This document shows, one piece after another, positions 12,370-23,064 of a stretch of 64,000 bases of DNA. The notes under the pieces were generated by a model. It saw only the letters and a program-made list of their open reading frames with translations. It made no database searches and was not told the DNA's origin. Origin of the DNA: Eleusine coracana subsp. coracana. Taxonomy: Eukaryota; Streptophyta; Magnoliopsida; Poales; Poaceae. The position numbers and the translations under genes were made by a program. Positions within the stretch are counted from its first letter, which is position 1. Each line of letters opens with the position of its first letter. The stretch lies in NCBI GenBank assembly GCA_032690845.1, contig CM064434.1, positions 5,272,108-5,336,107 on the forward strand, read 5' to 3'.

Positions 12370-13650
12370 CTACAGAGAGACTAGGAGAAGAACATAAGTA
12401 AATAGTAAGTATAGAGAGACTGTAGGGCAGTAAGTAATATGACATATATATGGCCACAAGTAAATAATAAGTATAGAGAGACTATGGCACCCAGTACACA
12501 CAAGCACTCTCTCCATACTTTTTATATGTAATTTACTGAATAAAAAGCCTGGTGCACACAAGCATAAAATATAGCAGCAAGCATATAGCATATGACAGCA
12601 AGCATGAAGTATGGCATATGGCAGCAAGCATATAGCATATAGCACACATTAGATGACAGAAATCGCATATAACAGCAAGCATGAAGTATGGCATATGGAA
12701 ACAGGCATATATCATATAGCACACATTAGATGGCAGAAAAATAATTACATGGCAGAAAAATAAATATATGGCAGCAACTAGGAGAAGAATAGAAGTAAAT
12801 ACAGAGAGACTATAGGGCAATAAGTAATATGGCATATACATGGCCACAAGTAAATAATAAGTACAGAGAGACTATGGCACCCAGTAGACACAAGCATTCT
12901 GTCCAGACTTTTTATATGTAATTTAGGTGCACACCAGCATTCTCTCTACACTTCCCTTGTTGGAGCAGTTACTAGCATATGGCAGCAAAAGAAATACCAG
13001 GCAGCAGCGCGCTCTTAGTATCGAGTATATAAGGCAATGAGCATCAACCTAGTATACAAGGCAGTGAGCATCAACCTAGCTCAGTATAGCGACAAGTAAA
13101 TAACACTACAAATTATTCAGAAATGGCAGCAAAGACATATGGCAATGACAAGTATAGCGACAAGTAAACTACAACAATAGTGAGCATGACAATGAGCATC
13201 TAATATGGCAGCAAAGACATATGGCAGCAAACAGTGAGCATTTCAGATGCTACCATTTAGTCCCAACGCAAAAAAAAAAAAAAGCATATATGGCAGCAAG
13301 TAAACTACATGTATAGCGACAAGTGAGCATAGTGAGCATGACAATGAGCATATGGTACTATACAATCTATAGAAATCCAGTTTCATAGATACAGAGCAGA
13401 AGCAATCAATGTGGATCAAGTCAATTGCTAATAGTTTATAATCCAAGCAAAATGTGGATCAAATCATGTTAGAGCAAAGTGAGCATCTAATATAGAAGCA
13501 AAGACATATGGCAGCATAGAGCACAAGAGCACACTTGAACTAGGTAGCATCGAGCACAGAGCACAAGAGCACACTTGAACTAGGTAGCATCGAGCACAGA
13601 GCACAAGAGCATAGAGCACGTGAGCACAAGAGCACAAAATCATATTAAGC
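12370..13650. repeat. CACTA internal repeat field rich in GCAGCAAGCATATGGCA units
   Basis: Between the two CACTA genes lies a field of short, mixed direct repeats. A unit with GCAGCAAGCATATAGCATAT recurs at about 12570-12780. A larger unit containing AAGTAAATAATAAGTA and AGAGAGACTATGGCACCCAG occurs at about 12440-12500 and 12840-12890. A 46-bp unit with GAGCACACTTGAACTAGG is repeated at about 13520-13610. Open frames here are only low-complexity Tyr/Cys/Leu-rich strings, so I see no gene. Confidence 0.75.
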
Positions 13651-13689
13651 ATTTAACATATATAGGTAGCATCTCTGAAAAATAGTGAG

Positions 13690-14580
13690 CTAGGAGGGTA
13701 TCAGAGAGGAGGGGAGAGGGGAGGAAGAGGAGGGTGTGGCTCTTACCAAAGAGAAGGCAGAGGTCATCAGAGGAGGGGGCCCGTGCTAGTGGCGGTGAAG
13801 CTCGGGGAGGAGGGGTAGAGGGAGAGGGGAACGGGCTGGGCACACCTGGTGTAGAGGCGTCGGGGAGGAGGGAATGACGCGGCTCACTTGGGAGGCGTCA
13901 GAGAGCACACGCGGCGGCGCTCACGAAGGCATCGGGGAGGAGGAGGTGGCCTACAGCGGCAACCGTCGAGGCAGCGCTCAGAGACGAGGAGGGGACCTGC
14001 ACGCCAACCATCGATGCGCTCAAGGATGGAGGTGGGGGCCAGCGGCGATGGTGCTCAGGGACGAGGGGGCCCGTGGCGGCGGCGCTTAGGGAGGAGGAGG
14101 GGGCCCACGACGGCAACCGTCGAGGCAGCGCTCAGGGACGAGGAGGGGGCCCATGCGGCAACCGTCAATGCGCTCGAGGACGGAGGAGGGGGCCAGTGGC
14201 GGCAGTGCTCGGGGACGAGGAGGGCGCCCGTGACGGCGGCGCTTGGGGAGGAGGAGGGGGCCCGCGGCAGCAACCGTCGAGGCAGCGCTCGGGGATGAGG
14301 AGGGGGCCCGTGCGGCGACCGCATTGATGCACTCGAGGACAGAGGAGGGGGCTAGCGGTGGCGGTGCTCTGGGACGAGGAGGGTCCCCGCGGCAGCGGCG
14401 CTCGGCGACGAGGAGGGGGCCTATGGCGGCGGTGCTCAGGGAAGGACGACGGGGCCTGTGCGACGACCGTCGAGGCACTCGGGGAAGGACGAGGGGCGCA
14501 GCGATGGTCGGCGGCGGTGCTCGGAGAGGAGGGAAGGCGGAAGTTGGGCAGCGTGTCGGTGTCAAAGAATAGCGCTGGAA
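13690..14580. repeat. GC-rich minisatellite inside the CACTA element
   Basis: About 0.9 kb of imperfect tandem units of roughly 45-65 bp, each with a GAGGAGGGGGCCC core followed by a CGGCGGCG or GGCAACCGTCGAGGCAGCG tail. The plus strand is strongly G-rich with many GGAGG and GGGGG runs, so G-quadruplex formation is possible. Several long frames exist on both strands, but all are Arg/Gly/Pro/Ala repeats made by the array, so I do not call genes. Confidence 0.8.
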
Positions 14581-14619
14581 GTTAGGGTTTGGTCCCCGCC
14601 GCACCCATACTTATATGGG

Positions 14620-14702
14620 GGTGGCCACTTTAGCGGCGGTTCACATAGCCAACCGCCGCTAAAAAGGAATAGCGGCGGTTGGTTTTGTGTGCCGCCGCTA
14701 CA
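14620..14702. repeat. Internal cluster of CACTA subterminal-type repeats
   Basis: The TAGCGGCGGTT motif, and its inverse AACCGCCGCTA, recur here at least four times in 80 bases, the same motif as at both element ends. This sits between the two genes, about 2.5 kb upstream of the second gene's ATG and just downstream of the transposase gene's 3' end. It could be a regulatory copy, or the trace of a former element end if two related elements fused. Confidence 0.8.
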
Positions 14703-15095
14703 AAGTTGTCATTTTTTTAATGTTATTCATTTTCCAAAAATTGTATTATTCATTTTATTCCCCTATTTTTTATAAATAATATATTAGCCCTGGAATTTTA
14801 CAAAAGAACCCTTGAGATCATTATTAATTATGTTTTAGTCCTATCTTTTTACAATTAGGCCCCTATACTTGATAAAAATTATGTCCTAAAATTTTGTAGA
14901 AACAACCCTATGCTTTTTATTAATTACAGTTAGTCCTAATATTTAGCTTTTAGCCCCTAAAAATTTAAACTGCATGATGCTTAACAAAATAAGTTACACA
15001 ATATTTATATTCAAATAAGCATAAATTACATAGAACATATACAAGGTTGAGATAATAAAAGGTACTTAACAAAATAAAATTACATGATGCTTGAA
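14703..15095. other. AT-rich stretch downstream of the CACTA transposase gene
   Basis: No gene or clear repeat is seen. The base composition is strongly AT. It probably holds the 3' UTR and terminator of the transposase gene that reads leftward from 18243. Confidence 0.4.
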
Positions 15096-18000
15096 TTATC
15101 CTTGAACGACTTTTCCTTGGCAGTGACCAGTGCGCATGTCGGGCATTCCGCCAGCAAAGGAGAGTCTTGCTTCCAAGACTTTAAAATTTTTCGGATCTAT
15201 GAAACATGGCACTTCATCATATTGATTGTAGTTATCTCGATCCTCCACATTCTCCACTCCAACGACTCTTTGTTTACCTAGAACAACAATGTATTTCTTT
15301 TCATCCTTTGGATCAAGTACATAAAACACATGTTCCACGGTCTTGGCAAGTATCCAACGGTCATCTTTGTGACCAACATTGTTAAGATCAACAATTATAA
15401 AACCATATTCATCCACCTCGACGCCATTAGGATGCTTCACCCATTTACATTTAAATATGGGAACCTGTAAATTTGCACTGTAGTCTAGTTCCCATATTTC
15501 CTCATTGTACCCGTAAGACAAGGTCGCCTGGTCCTCTTCGTCAATGGCTTCTACTCGTACACTGCTGTTTTGACACTTGCTCTTCTTATCCTTCTGTTGG
15601 GTGTAGAAGGTAAAACCATTGATGTCGTATGCCTGAAAGGTAACCACGGTTCTTCTTGGGCGGTTAGCTAACTTTCTCAACATTTTCTCTTTCACAGACG
15701 CACCACTTGGAAGGTGGAGGGACCTAAACCATGATGTGAATGAGCGCTTGTGATCATCTATGATCCATTTATCAATTGCATCCTTGTTGTTCTGGTGGAG
15801 CTCTAACAGATGTTTCTCAAAGTACGGTCCCACAATCCGCGTCTGTTGCAATATGCTGAAATGTGCTTGGTCCACTCATTTGAAGTCATGATCAATGAAT
15901 GATCTACGTCCTTTCGTACCTTTCCCAGATAATCTACCCTCATGACGAGACACGGGGAGACCAATTGATCTGCTACCATCATTAATGTAATCTGAGCAAC
16001 ATTCATGATCTTCTCAGTTGTGTAGCCCTATGGATGTGAACGAGTACGTACATAGCGTTTCAATACATACATGAACCTCTCAAATGGAAACATGTGATGT
16101 AGGTAGACGGGGCCCAATGCAGAGATCTGGTCAACAATATGAATCATGAAGTGTTCCATCGTATCAAAAAAGGATGGAGGGAAGACCATCTCAAGTATGC
16201 ACATTGTTTCTTTCATGTGGGTCCGTAGGTCATTTAACTCGTCTTCAGTTATCACCTTCTTCGATACCACAATAAAGAAGTAGCAAAGGTGAGTTACAGC
16301 CAACTTCCGCCATGGTGACTTAACAACTCTGATAGCAATAGGGAGAAACACCGAAAGCATTATGTGGCAATCGTGAGTGTTGTACCCACTTATCTTTAAC
16401 TCTTCCATGTTTACAAGATTCTTGACATTCGATGAGAAACCCGTAGGTACTTTAATCCCACTGAGGCACTTGCAGAATGCTTACCTCAATCGTAAGTGTG
16501 TAGGCTGTCGGGGGGGAGAAAGTACTTTCCATTTTCTCTTTCTTGTGGATGGAGTTCTGGTCTTATTCCCATCACTACAAGATCTCTACGTGCGCTGAGT
16601 CCATCCTTTGTCTTACCGGGTTGGTCGAGTATAAGTCCGCTAGTACTGTCAAATACACCCTTCCCAATATGCATCCAGTTGAATGCATGATTCACTTCCA
16701 ATTCATTCTCAACTTTGCCATCAAAGTATATAGCCATCGCGCGATACCTATGTTTTGCTGGTAAGAATCGGCGGCTTCGCATATACACTAGCTTCTGGGA
16801 TGCTGGAAGGTACACATGGGATGTATCATCAATGCATACGAAACATGCCGCCTTTCCTTTGACCTGTCCCAATAACGCCCTTAGTGCCGGGGAATCACTT
16901 ACCGTGCAAAAAATAATTGCTCTGAGCCTGAAATACTCTCTTAGATGCTCATCCCATATACGGACCGCGTCCAACCATAGTTTCTGCAAGTCTTCGAACA
17001 ATGGTACTAAGAACACGTCTATGTTGTTACCAGGTTCTTTGGGCCTAGATATAAGAGTGGTCAGTAGTAGGTACTTACACTTATGGCATAACCATGGTGG
17101 AATGTTGTACATTGCTAGTATCACAGGCCAAGTGCTATGCGGATTCCTTATTTGACCGAATGGGTTCATCCAGTCTGTACTCAATGCAAACCATAGGTTC
17201 CTTTTCTCATTAGAGAAGTCTCGATGATCCTTATCAAACTTTTTCCACTGTGTTCCATCTATGGGATGCCTGAGCTTACCGTCTCCCTCACGTGCATGCC
17301 ATGTCATCATTGCCGCATCCCTAGGGTTGGCGAACAAGTGTCTGATGCGATCGACCACGGGTAAGTATCACATGACTAAGGCAGGAACCTTACTGTCATC
17401 ACTGTCATCGACGATAGAACTCCTTTTGTTCTTTCTCCCCTTAGTTGTATTCTTCATGCCTCCATCGGCGTCATAATCGTTGTTCCTCTTGTAATGATTG
17501 CGTTTGCACCTTGGGCATCTCACAACGTCCTGATGATCCTTTCGATACAATATGCAATTATTTGGACACGCGTGAATTTTTTGAACGCCCAACGAAAGTG
17601 GGGAAATCAGCTTCTTAGCAAGGTATGTTGTCCTTGGCAACAAGTTGGGCTTCGGTAGCGCATCGGAAATAAGTTCTAACAAATCCGTGAAACTAGCGTC
17701 CGACCGGCCATGCATGGCCTTCAGCTTCATCAGCTCAAGTACAGTACGCAACACTGTGAACTCTTTACCATATCCCTTAGATTCATCATATAATGGATCC
17801 TCTGATGTCTTCTCTATTCTATGAAAATTATCAAGCCCTTTGGTTGTACCGGCATTGATCAACACCTGCGGCTCAATGTGACACAACAACTCCTCAACAT
17901 CAAAATCAGCTTCGCCAGGCAAATCCATCGCATCTGCACGAGGCGAATTGACAGCCTCGACTTCAACTTCAATATGCTCATCAAATTCCATATCGACCAC

Positions 18001-18243
18001 ACCGTTCTCACCCTGTTTTGTCCATCTCGTATACCCCTCAACAAAACCCCTCCGCACCAAGTGTGACTTTATTACTTCTATATCATTCCACAGCTTCTGA
18101 TTCTTGCAATCAAAACACGGACAATATATATCAGTCGTCAGTTCACGTCGAGCACGTTCTGTGGCCGCTTCGATGAATTTAGAAACTTCTCGTAAAAATA
18201 TTGGACCCAATCTAGGTGCCTCGTACATCCAAGATCTATCCAT
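15096..18243 (-). pseudogene. CACTA TNP2-type transposase (TNPD-like), decayed
   Basis: The catalytic transposase of the element. Reading leftward it has the N-terminal transposase-associated domain (MDRSWMY, then CPCFDCKNQKLW and GFVEGYTRWTKQGE), a KIHACPNNCILYRKDHQ segment with a CPRCKRNHY zinc-like motif, the Transposase_21 core (ALSTDWMNPFGQIRNPHSTW, IPPWLCHKCKY, GKAACFVC), a DUF4218 block (HDCHIML to YLHHMFPFERFMYVLKRYVR) and a C-terminal DUF4216 block (FQAYDINGFTFYT to VFYVLDPKDEKKYIVV). The start is set at the MDRSW methionine, where this family usually begins; a longer frame reaches 18270. Damage: TGA at 17368-17370 in the VM*YLPVVDRI motif where Arg is usual, a frameshift near 16475, TAG at 16028-16030, and a frameshift near 15870. 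Confidence 0.9.
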
Positions 18244-18264
18244 CGCGAACGACCTTGAACGGAA

Positions 18265-18915
18265 ACCCAAAAATTAATTAATAACATAAAATTTAAATAT
18301 TCACTAAATATATAAACATTGAAATATAATATACATGAAGTGAAAAATATTATACAGGGTAAAATCAAACAAGCTTCAAATTATTTTATATATTATTTAA
18401 CTTTTATCACAATCTATCCAAAATATTAGAAATTAATTAATTAATTATGTGTAACAAAAAATTTAAATATTCACTAAATATTTAAACATTGAAATATAAT
18501 ATATATTAAGTGAAAAATATTATGCAAGGTAAAATCAAACAAGCATCAAATTATTTTACATCTTATTTAACTTTTATCACAATCTATCCAAAATATTAGA
18601 AATTAATTAATTAATTATGTGTAACAAAAATTGAAATATTCACTAAATATTTAAACATTGAATTATAATATACATTAAGTGAGAAATATTATGCAAGGTA
18701 AAATCAAACAAGCATCAAATTATTTTAGATATTATTTAGCTTTTATCACAATCTATCCAAAATATTTGAAATTAATAAATTAATTATGTGTAACAAAAAA
18801 TTTAAATATTTACTAAATATTTAAACATTGAAATATAATACACATTCAGTGAGAAATATTATGCAAGTTAAAATCAAACAAGCATCAAATTATTTTATAT
18901 ATTATCTAATTTTTA
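18265..18915. repeat. 170-bp AT-rich tandem repeat, four copies
   Basis: The phrase TCACTAAATA occurs at 18301, 18471 and 18640, with a variant at 18810, giving a regular period of about 170 bp. Each unit also carries TAAAATCAAACAAGCATCAA and TCACAATCTATCCAAAATAT. The array lies directly upstream of the CACTA transposase start, in what would be its 5' UTR, an intron or the promoter. Confidence 0.9.
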
Positions 18916-19349
18916 TCAAGAAATAATAAAATAATTAGCATCCCTCTTGCCCTAATACTATCTTCTCTCTCTTCTAAAAACCAAACTAGATCTAGATTCC
19001 CATTGATATAAAACAAGCTAGATATAATAATTTTTTTGTGTAGTGATGAAAAGAGATGATGTATGCCTTCATAGACTTCAACTATATCCAAATATAACCA
19101 TCCAAATCAAATGAATTTAGCTAAAATTTGATGAAAACCTAACAAACATAAACCCCAAAATTCTACTTGATTTTAAAATGAGAACACAAAAAAACCAATG
19201 GGATGAGTTCCCCTTACCTCAAAGATCAAATTTTTGCAAAAAAAAGAAATGAACTCAAAATCTTCCCCCCTTGATTTTTGTGATTTGCCCAAATATTCGG
19301 GCCGCCACTGTTTGAGTGAACAGAGGAGCTGTCGGAACGTGGTATTTAT
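18916..19349. other. CACTA 5' non-coding region
   Basis: AT-rich sequence between the tandem array and the subterminal repeats. No gene seen. As the leftward genes are oriented, this is where the transposase promoter should lie, but I see no TATA box I would commit to. Confidence 0.35.
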
Positions 19350-19613
19350 AGGCTGGGCACTTTATAGCGGCGGTTGGTATTTTCAACCACCGCTATTATG
19401 CCCTAAATAGCGGCGGTTGACATTGTCAACCGCCGCTATAAAGTTGGGCCATTTATAGCGACGGTTGACATTGCCAACCGCCGCTATAGGGGGCTCTGTA
19501 GCGGCGGCTTAAACCATGGCAGGCCCCATAAGCTCTGTAGCGGCGGCTCACTTTGGGCCGCAACCGCTACGACATTTGGGATGCTGCCGCTATAGAGCCT
19601 ATTTGTGGTAGTG
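19350..19613. repeat. CACTA right terminus and subterminal repeats
   Basis: At least eight copies of TAGCGGCGG-type motifs in both orientations, often as inverted pairs with a 15-20-bp spacer, followed by the terminal repeat whose last bases are GGTAGTG at 19613. CAA follows as the target-site duplication. This is the 5' end of the element in gene orientation and the likely promoter and TNPA-binding region. Confidence 0.88.
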
Positions 19614-19808
19614 CAAGAGCCTTGGTAGTGCATCGGCGCCATGACTCATGGCGATGGTTGCAATGTCTACCTCTATTTCTCAGATTTTGTTCACTCCCCT
19701 AATCTCTTTCCTAGCTCCACCACAATATAAGAAAGAGGCTCTGATTGCAGCCTCCATTTATCAATCCCTGATGAATCGAAGTCCCTAGCGGGGATGGCTC
19801 GTCCAAGC

Positions 19809-21915
19809 CATCCATGAGGGAGAACCATCATGGCCACTGTCTCATGCACCAAGATCCAGATGAGCGAGTATCTCTACCGCCAAAGGGTCCTGGCAGCAAA
19901 ACCAGGCCCAGCCAGAGGTGGAACCATGGCTTGGGTGCGAGGTAGATATACACATCTAAAGAAGGCAGGTCGTCAATGCTAGCTTATCCATGCTCTCTAT
20001 TGGTCCACACCATCACGACCACTCGGCCACATCCGGGGACCATAGTCTAGGTGGTGGGCTATCCCCGTGGATGACTGGCCATAAGTGCGCTAACGACTAG
20101 GTGGTAACGGTGAGGAAGAAGTCCGATTTTGGTCCCTCAACTATTGCGGTTATGCGGTTCTAGTCTCTTATTTACAAAACCGGTCACTCAGTGTCCCTGA
20201 AGTCATAAATCCGTTCGTTTGTCGGGGATTTGGGCTGACATGGCATGTGGGAATCCACATATCTAGGTGACATGTCACTTTTTTTAATTTTTTATCTTAT
20301 TTTATTTTTTTCCCTCTCTCCTTCTCCTCCCTGCAGCTCGCTCTCTCCCGGCACCATGGCGGACCAAGCCACCTCGACACCTTTCAGCCCCAGCCGAACC
20401 CACCCACAGTGTCGCCCATAGCTCCGAGCGAGCCGGTTGTGCGCAGCGACGGTGGCTTGCCTATGGCTAGAGAGCAGACCGGCTCGAGCAGGCGGGCCTA
20501 CGCGCGATGGCACGGCCAGCGAACGGCACTACAGGCGGGGTTGTGCGGCGCAGAGCCAAGCAGAGCTGGGGCGTTATCATCTGCCACCATCGGCGGCTTC
20601 CTCACTGGCCGATACCATCACTCGAGCTCTATTTGCTCCAAGAGCATCGGGATTCAATGACGGCGAAAGAAACCACGAAATCCCACCATTAAAGTGGACC
20701 AAACGGATCACAATAAAACTTAGGAGGTGTGCAAGAATGTCAGGGTGCTCCATGAATGTTGAATTGCATTGCAACTCACTGAGAAGGGAGCGAAAGAGAG
20801 CTTGCTTCGGCTGTCGATGGAAATCAGCCTCGATCTTGCAAGCTAAGATGGAAAGGGTCGATTGATGGCCATGAGAGGATAGAGGGGTTCAATGCGCAAC
20901 GGATTGGGGTTCTAGATTGGCCGGGGAGGCGTTCGAGGGTTGGAGCTGCGCTGGCAGCCACGCATGGCGAGCACACAGCTGTGTCACCTTCACCTCCGTC
21001 GCTCTACGCCGGGCATCGTGCTTTGCCCGTGCCGCTTTACCCGAGATTGCGCCGCCCCCGGCAAGGCGGCCTGACGCTGGCACCGCCGCCTGTCCATGCT
21101 GGAGAGGGAGAAGAGAAGAAAAATAAGAAATAAACAAATAGATAGGTAGTGCCACGTAGGAAAATAACAGAGTCAAAACCATCGAGAGATAAAAATCGAA
21201 CGAATTTATGAGTTCAGAGATTCTGAGTGATCGGTTTTATAAATGAGGGATCAAAACCGTACAACCATAATAGTTAAGGGACTAAAATAGGACTTCTTCC
21301 TAACGGTGATGAGGACATAGGTCGGGGTCGTGGTTGGGCTGACAGTGCGGCGAGAAGAGGCCCACAAATAGGTCAGTTCGGCCAGAAGCGGCAAAGCACA
21401 TGCCACGTCTTGGAACCAAAGCGGCACCATCTCGGCCAGAACTGATGTGTTAGCTCCGTTCGGTTCCATGAGGGAGCACCATCATAGCCACAGTCACATG
21501 CATCAAGATCCAGATGAGCGAGTATCTCTACCGCCAAAGGGTCCTGGCAGCAAAACCAGGCCTAGCCACAGGTGGAACCATGGCTTGGGTGCGAGGTAAA
21601 TCTACACATCTAAAGAAGGCAGCTCGTCAACGCTAGCTTATCCATGCTCTCTATTGGTCCACACCATCACGACCGCTCGGCTACATCCGGGGACCATAGT
21701 CTAGGTGGTGGGCTATCCCCGTGGATGGCTGGCCACAAGTGCACTAACGACCAGGTGGTAACGGCGATGAAGACATAGGTCGGGGTCGTGGTTGGGCTGA
21801 CAGTGCGGCAAGAAGAGGCCCACAAACAGGTCAGTTCGGCCACAAGAGGCAGAGCACACGCCACATCTTGGAACCAAAGCGGCACCATGTCGGCCAGAAC
21901 ATATGTGTTAGCTCG
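19809..21915. repeat. Tandem duplication of about 0.46 kb, first copy interrupted
   Basis: Copy 1 is 19809-20113 plus 21301-21466; copy 2 is 21467-21915. Both begin CCATGAGGGAG, share CAGATGAGCGAGTATCTCTA and TGGTCCACACCATCACGACC, and end near ATGTGTTAGCTC. They differ at scattered bases. Copy 1 is split by a Mutator-like element; copy 2 keeps the uninterrupted site. The origin of the duplicated unit is unknown. The 190 bp before it (19617-19808) hold no recognisable feature. Confidence 0.88.
20114..21300. mobile_element. Mutator-like element (MULE), non-autonomous, 1187 bp
   Basis: The ends are inverted repeats of about 100 bp. The left starts GGAAGAAGTCCGATTTTGG and the reverse complement of the right starts GGAAGAAGTCCTATTTTAG; the similarity runs on through a CATAAAT-CGTTCG segment. 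The flanks TAACGGTGA at 20105-20113 and 21301-21309 are identical: the 9-bp target-site duplication typical of Mutator. The interior (about 20300-21110) is much richer in G+C than its surroundings and lacks transposase motifs, so it may be captured host sequence (Pack-MULE type). Frames inside, for example 20437-20865 on plus and 20889-21182 on minus, are open but unrecognised, and I do not call them genes. Confidence 0.92.
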
Positions 21916-21929
21916 GTACAGTATGTCAG

Positions 21930-23064
21930 GTCAGCCTTTTAGCAACACTTTTATGTGTTACTAGATATAGAAAAAAATGTTACTAAGAGCTATAGTAACA
22001 CATTTAATAAGTGATCTAGATTGTGCTGTTACTAGAGCATGTTTTATAGCAACACATTTATGTGTTCCTAATTGTGGGACAATGTGAAACAAGCAAATTC
22101 TATTGCAACACATATATGTGTTACTATTTATAATAAAAAATGATACATATAAAATTTATTGTAACACATATATGTGGTACTACTCAACAAAAGTGTTACA
22201 CTTATGGTATTAAAAATAACACTAAATGTAAACAATGTCTTGCATTAGGAATCGATCTTTGGTTGCAGACTTCAAGATTGATGGCAACACCAGTCGGCCT
22301 AAGACACAATTGTGACTATGATTTGTAAACATAGAATTTAAAACATGAGGGAGGACAACTAATGTCTATGGTAACATATATATGTGTTACTACTTAAAAT
22401 AGTTTGTTACAATATATTTGTTTGGTTGTACTAAATATTGAATCATTTTACTGTTGTTAAAAGAAGTCTAATAACGTTACTTGATATGTGAATGTACATG
22501 ATTTTGATGTTCAGTTGCTTGCCATCAAAGCATATGTTGCTTATGTAGTACCAAATAAAAATAACTTGTAATGCAAAATAATATATTATTCATAAAAATT
22601 ATATAGGTGCTTAGTTTCCAAGCTTGTGACATTTTCAAAGATAGAATTTTGATTAAGATGAGCAGAATATAGTCATTTTATAACAATTAGAGAGTATGAA
22701 GTTTTATCCCAATGATAAAATCACTATCACGTGATTTGAGAAATGTTTTGCATCTGGAGCTAACACTGCTAGAAGATCAAAAATTAAATGCATTAGTGAA
22801 GTTGCAGGACAAGAGATTCTGAGGCTCTAACACTATAATATTTTTGTTGTAACACTATTTTGTGTTACAATAAGATTTTTTTTATAACACTTGTACTAGA
22901 TATGTTACAAAAATCATAATATTTGTAACATTTTTACTGTAACATTAGTTTTTTGTTACTAAAATAGTTTCTTGCAACATATTTTTTAAAAATAAAAACT
23001 ATGTATTAACATCAATGTCCAAGTGTTACAAGCATGTGTTACTATATGTATGTTCAGTAGTAGT
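21930..23064. repeat. AT-rich block with many AACAC/GTGTT palindromic motifs
   Basis: Short units such as TAACACATATATGTGTTACT recur in both orientations at about 21936-22210, 22370-22400, 22835-22960 and 23025-23045. The right edge, read on minus from 23064, is CACTACTACTGAACATAC, which begins with CACTA. This suggests a non-autonomous CACTA-like element with its own subterminal repeats. No matching left end or target-site duplication was found. No gene is present. Confidence 0.6.

Larger units (their letters stand above)
7939..19613 (-). mobile_element. CACTA (En/Spm-type) DNA transposon, 11.7 kb
   Basis: The two ends match as inverted repeats. The left end reads CACAACAACAACAAGG and the reverse complement of the right end reads CACTACCACAAATAGG; over the first 30 bases 22 agree. 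CAA occurs directly outside both ends (7936-7938 and 19614-19616), the 3-bp target-site duplication expected of CACTA elements. The left terminal motif has drifted from CACTA to CACAA. Inside are TAGCGGCGG subterminal repeats at both ends, a TNP2-type transposase gene (15096-18243, minus) and a second gene with DUF8039 and C48 protease domains (8404-12076, minus). The genes run right to left, so the biological 5' end is at 19613. Both genes carry stops, so this copy is not autonomous. Confidence 0.92.

Noticed and set aside
13888..14604. Long Arg/Gly- and Pro/Arg-rich open frames on both strands
   Set aside because: They are produced by the GC-rich tandem array. Frames are open on both strands at once, and there is no domain or codon-like pattern.
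20437..20865. 142-codon ORF inside the MULE as a gene
   Set aside because: No domain, start context or neighbour supports it. I mention it only as possible captured sequence.
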